DNA from: Copromyces sp. CBS 386.78
Lineage: Eukaryota; Ascomycota; Sordariomycetes; Sordariales; Sordariaceae
Direction: 5' to 3'
Length of the DNA: 64,000 nt
NCBI GenBank assembly: GCA_030685235.1
Contig: MU839087.1
Coordinates: forward strand, 372,001-436,000
Positions within the stretch are counted from its first letter, which is position 1. Each line of letters opens with the position of its first letter. The position numbers and the translations under genes were made by a program. A model generated the notes under the pieces. The model searched no databases and was not told the DNA's origin. It saw only the letters and a program-made list of their open reading frames with translations. This document shows, piece by piece, positions 12,321 to 20,888 of this stretch.

Positions 12321-12449
12321 TCAGTGTGTCTATAGAATGTTGACGAGTATTAGCAACCGAGATGTGGTGTGGGTCGACCAGAAACTTACGCAGCAACTAC
12401 AGCCATCGCAGTTTGTACAAGAGCACGAAGTGCATCCGCAGGGACTCAT
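12321..12449 (-). CDS. Small metallothionein-like Cys-rich peptide
   Basis: Exon 1 (12449-12390) encodes exactly 20 residues, MSPCGCTSCSCTNCDGCSCC. A 60-bp intron (12389-12330, GTAAGT...ATAG) joins it to a 9-nt exon coding Thr-His-stop, giving 22 residues with eight cysteines in C-x-C and C-x2-C spacing. This is the composition of fungal metallothioneins, which chelate Cu(I) or Zn(II) through cysteine thiolates in the cytosol. It differs from the copper metallothionein near 60.6 kb in sequence and in the number of cysteines, so it may have another metal preference; that is inference. A TATA-like box lies about 145 bp upstream. An in-frame upstream ATG at 12617 would add 56 non-conserved residues and is less likely. 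Confidence 0.75.
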
Positions 12450-12590
12450 TTTGGAGGTCTGATGTATGAAGATATCGTAATGGGGATATGGGGATCTTGT
12501 AAGAGCTTTTCTGGGTTCGGATCGCTGTTTGGACTTGTTTGAAACATGTGAGAAGCCTCCTTCAAACACTCCCGGGAGGATAACCTCCAC

Positions 12591-12600
12591 CTTTATACTT
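12591..12600 (-). promoter_or_regulatory. TATA-like box of the small Cys-rich gene
   Basis: The minus strand reads AAGTATAAAG about 145 bp before the ATG at 12449, a reasonable distance for a fungal TATA element plus leader. Confidence 0.45.
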
Positions 12601-12617
12601 CTCGAACCCCAACACAC

Positions 12618-13765
12618 AAATGAGGAAAATGAGGAGAAAGCCCCCTCACTCCATTATCTATCGCTCACCGAATCTGGCCATGATCACCTATCAGCGATCA
12701 CGAGGATAGCCAACATCCGGCGTCATACGCGAATGGGGATCTGGTCCGAACGCCCAACTGGAGGTTTTTGTGGGATGTCCGCATCTGCCAAGGACGCAAA
12801 CATGAGTCGGGGGCTGAATATGACGACCGCATGATTCTTTTGGAGGGAACTAATGCCGATAAGTTGCGTCACGACTTTGCTTGTTGACCGGTGGAAAGAA
12901 GAGGTCGATCGATATAAGCAAGCCGTGCGCCTCACTGATTCCTTTTCATCACAACCTCGAAAGTTATCTTTCCTAAGCTTGGTGGATGCCTGGTAATGTT
13001 CTGTTATTATTGTCCCCCGCTCTTCCCTCTCACCTACCAGCACCGTGAGAACCGTGCTTTTCTCTGATACTCTCAAAAAATACAATTCTGAACTGCGTGG
13101 AGATATCGAATCGGTAGCACAGGGGATATACGACATCGTCCCTAGTAAAATGCAACTGACCCAAAACACCATATAGACGGCTCGAAAGCTTGCGTTTACA
13201 GGGATCTTGCACTTAACAGACGCTTCATACGCATCAAATCCGAGAATCCGGACCGCCAAGAGGCTTGCACCATGCACCTATCCGGCAACTCCTAGGGGAG
13301 TTGTAGAAAGGGGGGTTTACACTTTTGTACTAAAAGAGGGAAAAGCGGCCCGGCTATCCTAGGTCTTCCGATGCTTCTCCAGAGACGTTACTTACACCGG
13401 GACTAGTGTCAGATTTACCTCCGTCCGAAATGGACATAACTATGAAGTAAGCATTGGGTAAACTTGGGCGAAAATCATCTGTTTTTAGACCGGTCGGTAA
13501 AGTACCTATTTACTCGAAATACCACTATAGGCTGATGTTGGTGATGCACCGTCATCTGTGCTACAACTGAACAGCGGCCGCTGAATAGAGGTAATGTTGT
13601 ATTACTCAAGGTAACCAGCCCCTCACCAGCAATTCACTCTTTAGTCTCCTTCTTCTCGCCATCTGGATGCAGCTGACATATAAGAAGGAAGAAAAGCCCC
13701 AAAGAAGCAAACGAGCGTAATCAACTTCCTCATATTAACAAGGCAGCTAGACCTCAACCGCAAAC
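12618..13765. other. Intergenic stretch without a supported gene
   Basis: No convincing ORF was found on either strand; a 184-codon minus-strand ORF (13277-12723) has no recognisable features. A short perfect hairpin (CAACTCC-4 nt-GGAGTTG) lies at 13286-13303 and contains an AGGGG element. Confidence 0.4.
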
Positions 13766-14645
13766 ATGCCCTTCATTCGCCCCTTTGAGCCAAGGGATGC
13801 CGAGGCTTGCATGCACATTGTAAGTGTCAACATGAAGCGCCTCGCTTCACCATACTACACTTCTCAATCTGTCAACCCATTCCTCACCAAACCATTCAGT
13901 ACGTCATCTAACAACAAATCACTAACACCAAATCCCCCAGTGCATCGCAACCCTCCCTCCAACCCTTGCTGCCGACGAAATCGCCGCCCGCATGTCCCCC
14001 TACATCTGGTGTCTCCAATTCACCACGCTCTCCCCCCAAACCTGCTTCGTCCTCGTCGACAACACCAATTCTTCAAACCTAGAAGATGGTGAAGTGGTAG
14101 GCTACGTGATCGGCACCCCCGACGTCCATGCCTTCGCCACTTCCTACCCGCGCTACATCGCCGAAGTGCTCCAAACCCCCCAAGGCCTGCACGACGTGCC
14201 TCCGCCCAAACAACTAGACACACTGGAGAGCTGGCTCCTCCCGTTTCCCGTCCCGGAAACCGATTCGGCGTCTGGGGAGAAAAAGGAGGTGCTAAAAGTG
14301 AACACCGAGTCGCTGGCTCAACATGCCTACAACCCGAAGTGGTTAGTGTTGGAGGGGCCGGAGGGAGGGAAGGCGGAACATAGACGAAAGGAGTTGGTGG
14401 AAGGGTGGAGGGCTATGTTGCATATTGATTTGTTGGAGGGGTGGCAGGGGAAAGGGTGGGGAAGGAGGATGATTGAGCGGTTTTGTGAAGCAGTGAAGAC
14501 GAGTGGAGCGGACTATGGGAAGGGGGTGTATCTGGGGGTTAACGGGGAGAATACGAAGGTGGTCAAGTTTTATGAGAAGGTGGGTTTTAAGGTTTTCGAG
14601 GGGGGTGAGGTGGAGGGGAGTGTTTGGATGGTTAGGGATTTGTGA
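13766..14645 (+). CDS. GNAT-family N-acetyltransferase
   Basis: Two exons, 13766-13819 and 13941-14645, are separated by a 121-bp intron (GTAAGT...CCCAG). They encode 252 residues. The N terminus MPFIRPFEPRDAEACMHI followed by CIATLPPTLAADEIA is typical of the first strand and helix of the GNAT fold. Later come VVGYVIGTPD and LHIDLLEGWQGKGWGRRMIE, the latter with the Q/R-x2-G-x-G/A acetyl-CoA pyrophosphate-binding loop (QGKGWG). The final GVNGENTKVVKFYEKVGFKV is the usual GNAT C-terminal motif. The enzyme should transfer acetyl from acetyl-CoA to an amine, but the substrate cannot be told. Without the intron the first exon would be lost and the protein would start inside the fold. Confidence 0.85.
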
Positions 14646-15055
14646 GGGGGGGTTTGGTCATCTGGTGAAGAGAAAGCGCAAAATTTGGCGAGGGCATCAC
14701 AATGAGAGTCATTGGGAGATGAGAGTGCTGAGACGTTTTAGGTTCTATCCGTCGTGTACTATTTCATAATACATCAAGATTGCGCCTGCCGGTTGCTTTG
14801 ATGCTGCCTGCACGGTTTGCAATTGCATTGTGGGGAAGGTGCGGTGTAGGTAGGTCGGGACGCATGACTGAGCCGGGCACAGGCAGTTTCTCCTTTTGCT
14901 TTGTCAGAATGCTCGTGAGGCAAGATGCTTTGTCCAGACACTCAACCGCTCTTTCTCCCCAACAAAAGGTTCTTTGACATGCAGAGTCTAGACATGATTC
15001 GCCTCTTTCTCCGATTGGATTTCGGGTGAACAATTCTCTGTAGAGTTTCTTCCCA
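14646..15055. other. Convergent intergenic region
   Basis: About 410 bp separate the 3' ends of the acetyltransferase gene and the minus-strand gene ending at 15056. It probably holds both 3' untranslated regions. No other structure was seen. Confidence 0.4.
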
Positions 15056-16342
15056 TTACATCCGACGCCACCCATTGCCCATTCGGCCGTTACTGGTACC
15101 CGAGAATCCAACAGACCTCATTGATGTCGATGGCATGGTTGCGGCTACCCCTACCGACAGTGGGCCATGGCCAGAATGGTGACCTGCTCTGGGAGGATGG
15201 CTAATTAGACCTCGACTGTCACTGTCCTCTCTTCTCCCGCTCATCACCACAAATCCCGGTCGTGACAACTCTCCCCTCAACGAGCTGACCATCGCCATAG
15301 ACTGAGGAGATCCCCGCGGAATACTAGCCAGATACTCTGCCAGGTATGTGGCAACTTCATCTGGTTTGTCGAATGGTGGTGGCGGCGGTGGCGCTCGTCT
15401 GCGTCTGTACCTCGGCGTCGGACATCCTGGCTTCCACACCGGTATGTCCTCATCCTCATCCCCACAAATATCCATCTCGTCAATGCCATACCCAGTAGTC
15501 CTTGGTCTAAACACATCCAGCAATACCGCTGTGGGTGGCCCGGTTGGTGTCAGGGATGCATGTCCCGGGAGCACTACCCCCTTTCCTTTATCTCTCTGAC
15601 CCTTCTCAGGTACCATGCCCAACCCGTGTCTCTGCACCATCCACGGACCGTTTCTCTCGACAACCCGCTGATCCGCCGTGCCCAACCGTTGCCCATACCT
15701 ATTCAGCACCACGCTATCCGGTCTTAACACTCCAACGTCTCTTCGGTTGCGAAACTGACAACGCGGATTCGCGCATCTCGTCAAGTGCATTGTGCAGCGA
15801 GAGTCAAACACGTTGCTCATCCACTCGCGACAGGCACATTCCCAGTGGCATGGGTCGATGTGAAAAGGATGCGCATGTAGGCCGGCGACGGTTCGGACTA
15901 TCGTTGGGCCCTGTGCGTGGGCACCTCTACCTCCTCCAGGAGGCAGCAAGCTGTTGAAGGATAAGAGACCACCGAAACCGGGCCCAAGGGCACAATTGGC
16001 ACATTGGATATGAGAGCAAGCTGGATCGTGGCAGCGATCAAACGCTTTGTTGTTCACGATGCCGATCTTGTCGAGGCCCCTGTGTCCATCGTTGTGTAGG
16101 GAGTGGATCGCTCTCGTGGCACACTGACAACAAAACCATCTGTTTAGTTGGGTGAGAAGTGGAATGCGTAGGTGGAAAGGAAAGTCGCCTGGAGCAGAGG
16201 GTGGATATAGAACTTCATCTCGGCGGAGGTCTTCAACTCTCGGTTCCGGAAGGCCTTCGGTTGGAAAGGTGGTAAGAATGCGAGTTTCTTGCGCCGAAGA
16301 AGTGTTGTTGGTTGGATGCTGGTGGTGCTGGGGGTAGTTCAT
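15056..16342 (-). CDS. Cys-rich protein of unknown function
   Basis: This single-exon ORF encodes 428 residues from the Met at 16342 (MNYPQHHQHP...). The in-frame Met at 16435 would add 31 residues of leader-like sequence. Residues about 65-210 contain regularly spaced cysteines and histidines (RWFCCQCATRAIHSLHNDGH, CHDPACSHIQCANC, CHWECACREW, CTMHLTRCANPRC) that suggest a zinc-binding module of a type common in uncharacterised filamentous-fungal proteins. The C-terminal half is basic and proline-rich (RRRRAPPPPPPFDKPDEVAT) and probably disordered. I recognise no catalytic motif and assign no function. Confidence 0.75.
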   Translation of the reverse strand: MNYPQHHQHPTNNTSSAQETRILTTFPTEGLPEPRVEDLRRDEVLYPPSAPGDFPFHLRIPLLTQLNRWFCCQCATRAIHSLHNDGHRGLDKIGIVNNKAFDRCHDPACSHIQCANCALGPGFGGLLSFNSLLPPGGGRGAHAQGPTIVRTVAGLHAHPFHIDPCHWECACREWMSNVFDSRCTMHLTRCANPRCQFRNRRDVGVLRPDSVVLNRYGQRLGTADQRVVERNGPWMVQRHGLGMVPEKGQRDKGKGVVLPGHASLTPTGPPTAVLLDVFRPRTTGYGIDEMDICGDEDEDIPVWKPGCPTPRYRRRRAPPPPPPFDKPDEVATYLAEYLASIPRGSPQSMAMVSSLRGELSRPGFVVMSGRREDSDSRGLISHPPRAGHHSGHGPLSVGVAATMPSTSMRSVGFSGTSNGRMGNGWRRM

Positions 16343-16435
16343 TGTGTTTGCTTGTTCGAGCCCTCTGGTTGCCTGGTAGCAGTGGTCTAGAGGTACACGC
16401 ATTGATTTTATGGGCCCCGACGGATGCGATACCAA

Positions 16436-17643
16436 GTTGGAGGTATCCGACTCGGAACGCCTCGGGTTTCCAAGTACCCTTTGCGGCGGATCGAGGAAGA
16501 GGTGTTTCCCGCGACGTTATGTGCTCCGGAAATACTAGTGCGTCTACCGAGGGGTCATCTTGGACAGTGGCGGCATGCGGTAGGAAGCGTATATACGGTA
16601 TGTCCTGTCCCTTGGTCGAGAAAGTTTGATGGTCAGGTGCTGCTTACAATGCCCCAATAGTATGCAAGATCAGAGAAGATACGATCACGCAAATCGAAAG
16701 GGGGGAAATCAGGAAACAATAAAGGCAACACTGCTGCGACTTATTCATCCAGACAAATTCCTCCCAATTTCCCCTTTCCATCGTCGGAGGTTGACCTGGA
16801 CCCCATACGTACGTACCCGTTTCCGATCCTCGCCCTCTCCTAGCTCAAAGGTAGTGGGAGTATCCAAGTGCAGTCTGGATAAGTTCCCTACTACGGCCAA
16901 CTGCATGTATATTTTAATATCGGGTTCCGTCGTACATGGGCAAGACCGGGTAACACTGGACCCTGTGGCAGACACGCGTTCCGCGGAGGGCAACTGGGGA
17001 TAAGAGCATCGGGAGCCTGCCGGCCGGAAAATGTGAGACCTGGTCCCTCTAGACTCATGGCTTTGCAAGGTAAATACTTGGTTCACCAATATGCAACTGC
17101 AGCTTAGATTTGCTTCTGCGGCTCTAAGGCGGCGATTAGAAGCCCAAGGTCTAACAGAAATGTGTAACAGGACGGCCGCGTTTCAACCGTACCGTACATC
17201 AATCTAGTGCTGCTTCTCTATCAAATACAAACGCCACATGGGTATCGATGCGACATGTCATATTGTCGAGTAATGGCACGGATACAGACGAACATTGATG
17301 GGGAAGTTGTTTGGAATGGACGGGTCCAAGCTTGGGGCTAGTTCCCTTCGAGGTCATGGGACAACATGCCGACAAACGTCAGCAAACAACTGATATTGCA
17401 TGAGAGATTCACAATCGCGGGACAGTTTTGGAGAGGTACGTTGGTAAATCAAAGTCCAGTGTTATATTTGTGCTAATTATGTCAAGATGCAATACTAACC
17501 GTCAAATTCAAAACCCACATTTGTCCACTCTTTGGTAAATCAGAACATAACTGTACTGTCGTTCATCAACCAGAACATGAAATCAAAAAAAAAAAACATA
17601 CAACGAAGCAAAATGACATGGCTACTTGCCACTGACACTTTCC
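16436..17643. other. Intergenic stretch without a supported gene
   Basis: This is the upstream region of the 16342 gene and the downstream region of the 18609 gene, both on the minus strand. Short ORFs on both strands lack features. A short A-run lies at 17587-17600. Confidence 0.4.
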
Positions 17644-18609
17644 TTAGAAGCCCTTCTCAATAAGGTAATCAAAAAGATTGCCTACAAAAGAACTCGTCGC
17701 CGCCGCCACCTGAGAGCCTTTAACTGCCCCGGTAGCAGTCTCGCAGGCATAGCTCACCCGTCTCTTCAAAGCGGCAATCGGGGCTGGAGCCGGAGCCTTT
17801 GGTGGAGGGATATTGAGGTCCTTGAAGGAGACAAGACTCTCGCTCCTCTTCATTGTGCCCGCTTCCTCGTCAAGGATCTGAGTTCCGGTCGCAGGTGGCA
17901 GGTACCCCTCCTCAAGACTGCTGATAATATCAGTTTCAGTCTCGTTGTTAGCGCAGGCACCAAGTCCTTCGTCACTCGATTCGTTGCCGAAAATCTCCAT
18001 GTCGAACAACGGCTGGAGTGATCGACGTACCTCATCGTCAACGGGGGTCGTCGGCTCGGGTGAGGCGCAAAACTCTCCCCAATGACGCTGGTTATCGGGA
18101 GGAAGGATGGTGGTAGTACCAGATGAAGATGAGGAGGGAAACCACGAACCTTGTTCATACTGGAGTTCAGGCTCTAGAACCGACGCATGTTGTGCGTGCT
18201 GCATGCGCTCGAGGTCGAGGAGAAGAGGATGCCGACGATGCCTGTCCTTAGCAATCCGAATCCTCTTCGCCATCGAAGTCGATGATGGTGATCCCATGGA
18301 TGACTCGGAAGCCCAAGGTGAGGAGGTTAGCTGCTCGTGTGGGAGCAGAGGCATCCTGATCGTCTCGTTGCTGTCCGTGCTTGAAGATCTGGACCCGTCA
18401 GAGAGGTTCATGTCGGGGAAGGGGAACGAACTAGAGGACTCGGACTGGTTCGAGTCAGAGTCAGAGTCGAGAGCCAAGCGGCGGGTTTGGCGAAGGAGCG
18501 AGGAGTGCGGTGATGAGAGGGATTGAAGGTGCTCCTGAGGGAGAAGAGGGGCGTCGAGGGATGAGTCCACGCTGGACCAGGTTGAAGAGGAAGAGTTTTT
18601 TGGTTGCAT
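17644..18609 (-). CDS. Ser-rich protein of unknown function
   Basis: An intronless ORF of 321 residues. Residues 1-120 are rich in serine and acidic residues (for example LALDSDSDSNQSESSSS) and contain two related short blocks, APLLPQEHLQSLSSP and MPLLPHEQLTSSP, each followed by a serine tract. The C terminus is less biased and looks conserved: SLVSFKDLNIPPPKAPAPAP, then ALKRRVSYACETATGAVKGS and SSFVGNLFDYLIEKGF. No membrane segment or enzyme motif is seen. A TATA-like box lies about 100 bp upstream, and a remarkable repeat array with dyad elements lies 230-770 bp upstream, so the gene may be under unusual transcriptional control (inference). Confidence 0.75.
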   Translation of the reverse strand: MQPKNSSSSTWSSVDSSLDAPLLPQEHLQSLSSPHSSLLRQTRRLALDSDSDSNQSESSSSFPFPDMNLSDGSRSSSTDSNETIRMPLLPHEQLTSSPWASESSMGSPSSTSMAKRIRIAKDRHRRHPLLLDLERMQHAQHASVLEPELQYEQGSWFPSSSSSGTTTILPPDNQRHWGEFCASPEPTTPVDDEVRRSLQPLFDMEIFGNESSDEGLGACANNETETDIISSLEEGYLPPATGTQILDEEAGTMKRSESLVSFKDLNIPPPKAPAPAPIAALKRRVSYACETATGAVKGSQVAAATSSFVGNLFDYLIEKGF

Positions 18610-18705
18610 GATTGCTGTTGTGGTTGTTTGTAAGTGTCTGTTGATTGCTTGTTGCTTGTTGGATGATAATGAGACGTGGTTTCACTTTCGGGGAAGGGAC
18701 GTTGT

Positions 18706-18714
18706 CTATTTATC
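18706..18714 (-). promoter_or_regulatory. TATA-like box upstream of the Ser-rich gene
   Basis: The minus strand reads GATAAATAG about 100 bp before the ATG at 18609. Confidence 0.45.
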
Positions 18715-18839
18715 ATCGAGTGAAGGGGCCATCGACGTTGTCCATTGAATCTGTCGCAGGGTAGTTGTTCTCCTTCTGGTTGAGTTTCTCCCGTCATGTT
18801 CATTCACAGAATGGCCGTGGTAATTGAACGGTTCCCGGG

Positions 18840-19380
18840 CTGTGGTTCCGGAAAACAATGAACAAAGAGAAACGGTACTCGTGCCCGGCACTCGAGACTG
18901 TGTTGTTCCGGAACAGAAGACACTCTTCCCCGAGCCTGCTAGAACAAAGGCGTTGTTTTAGGGCTCAAGTGAACACGGTTAAATCATTCCGGGAGGAGAG
19001 CATTGTTCCGGAACGGAAGGCATCTTCCCCCGAGGCCGGTAGAACAAATAACTTGTTCTCGGGTTTAAGTTACCATGGGTGAGTTATTCCAGAAGGCGGG
19101 CATTGTCCCAGAAGACGAGATTGACTTCCCGTATATTGTAGGCGGGCTGAGACGGGCTGTCTGGTCCGTCTTGGCCTTGAAATGAGGAGTTGTCTCTTCA
19201 GCCTCACCGCGAAGTGAACCACTGTTCCCGAAGCCAAGTGCTCTTCATCTTCCACGAGTGTCATCCTTCGAACAATCATGCACTCAAGTCTGAGACATCG
19301 TTTAAGTAACTGAACACTCCTTGTCGAGAACTCCGACTGTGCTCTTCGACAGCGTAGAACAAGGAAATTGTTCATCCAGG
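18840..19380. repeat. Tandem array of about 100-bp units with dyads
   Basis: The palindrome GTTCCGGAAC occurs at 18905-18914 and again at 19005-19014. A decayed copy (GTCCCAGAAG) is at 19105, so the period is exactly 100 bp. A looser copy is at 19224 and a partial one at 18844. A second dyad, GAACAA-5 nt-TTGTTC, occurs at 19042-19058, imperfectly at 18942-18958 (again 100 bp apart), and once more at 19357-19373. Surrounding sequence (CTTCCCCCGAGGCCGGTAGA and similar) is also shared between units. The array ends about 230 bp upstream of the Ser-rich gene. Confidence 0.75.
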
Positions 19381-19910
19381 CGAGCATGATCTCCCCAAAA
19401 GTTTTCTGATGGTAGCAAATGACAATGGGAATTCAAATAAACCATGAACTGTGCGGCAAATTTCGCACTATAAGTAAGATCAACTTGGGGAGCTGTTCAT
19501 TTTCCAAATCAAACATGAAGATGAAGAAAAGGGAGCCACCTCTAGTACATTGGATGGAATGTTACGGGTTGATATATGATGAAAGACCAAGGCTCCAGGC
19601 AGTGCTTGGCATGTGCCATCACAGGGGCCTTATGACTCGAGGAGGAATAGTTGGAGGTGGGAAGAAATATTACGGAGAGGGAAAATCACAGTTGGGAGGT
19701 GAAGAGAACGGCATCATTCAATATTTACGTCAAGAAGTAGGGTTGCGCATCTCAGGTTCAGTAGTGAGTGATCGTCTATTCAATCCAGTGTATCTATGTT
19801 GTAAGTCTTCAGTTTTGACCAGTCATCAAATCTAGCATCTACAACGAATTTATACATTACCACTTGCCCTTTCCTCTACCATCTCATGCCAAACAAAACC
19901 TACCTCACGG
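19381..19910. other. Intergenic stretch
   Basis: A 138-codon plus-strand ORF (19419-19835) has no recognisable feature and I do not call it. This is the downstream region of the minus-strand gene ending at 19911. Confidence 0.35.
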
Positions 19911-20888
19911 TCACATTCCCCCGGCAGCTCTAACTCTCTTCCTCGGCATCGAACAAGGCGAAAGAGCCTCGTCCTCATCTTCCATTCTCCCCCTCTTCCT
20001 TGCCGAGGGCTTGGACCAGAAATCCTCCGTCCCATCCCAGTTCTCCTTCTTCTCCCAAAAGTGCGGATCCAACCTGTAGTTTCGCTTACCATCGGTTGGA
20101 TGGATTCCCTTTTGGGAGCCGTACACGGATTCGCGGTACGCGGTCATGCGCCTGATGAAGAAGAGATCACTTTGAGTAGGGATTTGGGTGGTACCTGCCT
20201 TGGGGACGGTGATGGGAGAAACCTCGACTATTGAGTTTGTTGAGGTTTGTGCTGGCGGGTGAACAGAGCTTTGTGGGAGGGGAAGTGATTTTCGCTGAGG
20301 CAAAGGGGGAGTAAGAGGGGGAGTAAGACGCATTTGAGGGTGCTTAAGTGTTAATTGGGGAGCAAGGGCTGGTGAGTTATTCAAGTTGGGAACCTGAAAG
20401 GATACTTGTCCCGGCATAGTCGCCAGCATCTCCGGGTGCTCGAGGTAATAACGGAAATCATCCTGTCGGCGCTGGTTCATCTGCTGTCCATACGACTTCG
20501 GTGGTGGTGTAGGATGTGAGTACTTGGCCGAAAAGGGGAACAAGTTAGCTGACGGGATGGGGATGGGAAACGAGGGGGTCTTGAAGCCCAAGGCTTTCTG
20601 GCTGAAGACTTGGCGAGCAAACTCCGTCATGTGCGTCAAGTCGTTTTCCAACTTCAGCTGCTCGATTTGAGCTTCGATCAACTGCTTTTGTATCTCACCG
20701 ATCTTCAAGTCGCTGACCTCAAGTTGGTTGAAATCGAGAAGAGCGCCGGCAGCCTCCCAGAAGTTCCACTCCTTGTATAAGACTCGCAGTTTCTCTTGCT
20801 GTACCTTGAGATGCTTTTCCAAGTCACTGATGATCTCCTTGACAGCCCCCTCCAGAACGGCAGGTGAATCGGGATGTACTTGGGGCAT
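19911..20888 (-). CDS. Coiled-coil protein of unknown function
   Basis: A single-exon ORF of 325 residues. Residues about 10-95 are strongly helical with heptad-like leucines (VLEGAVKEIISDLEKHLKVQ, KIGEIQKQLIEAQIEQLKLE), a likely coiled coil. The middle is Pro/Ser/Gln-rich and probably disordered (LTPPLTPPLPQRKSLPLPQS). The C terminus is charged and aromatic (RLDPHFWEKKENWDGTEDFW) and ends in two basic clusters (ARKRGRM, MPRKRVRAA), suggesting nuclear location. I do not recognise the family. Confidence 0.75.
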   Translation of the reverse strand: MPQVHPDSPAVLEGAVKEIISDLEKHLKVQQEKLRVLYKEWNFWEAAGALLDFNQLEVSDLKIGEIQKQLIEAQIEQLKLENDLTHMTEFARQVFSQKALGFKTPSFPIPIPSANLFPFSAKYSHPTPPPKSYGQQMNQRRQDDFRYYLEHPEMLATMPGQVSFQVPNLNNSPALAPQLTLKHPQMRLTPPLTPPLPQRKSLPLPQSSVHPPAQTSTNSIVEVSPITVPKAGTTQIPTQSDLFFIRRMTAYRESVYGSQKGIHPTDGKRNYRLDPHFWEKKENWDGTEDFWSKPSARKRGRMEDEDEALSPCSMPRKRVRAAGGM

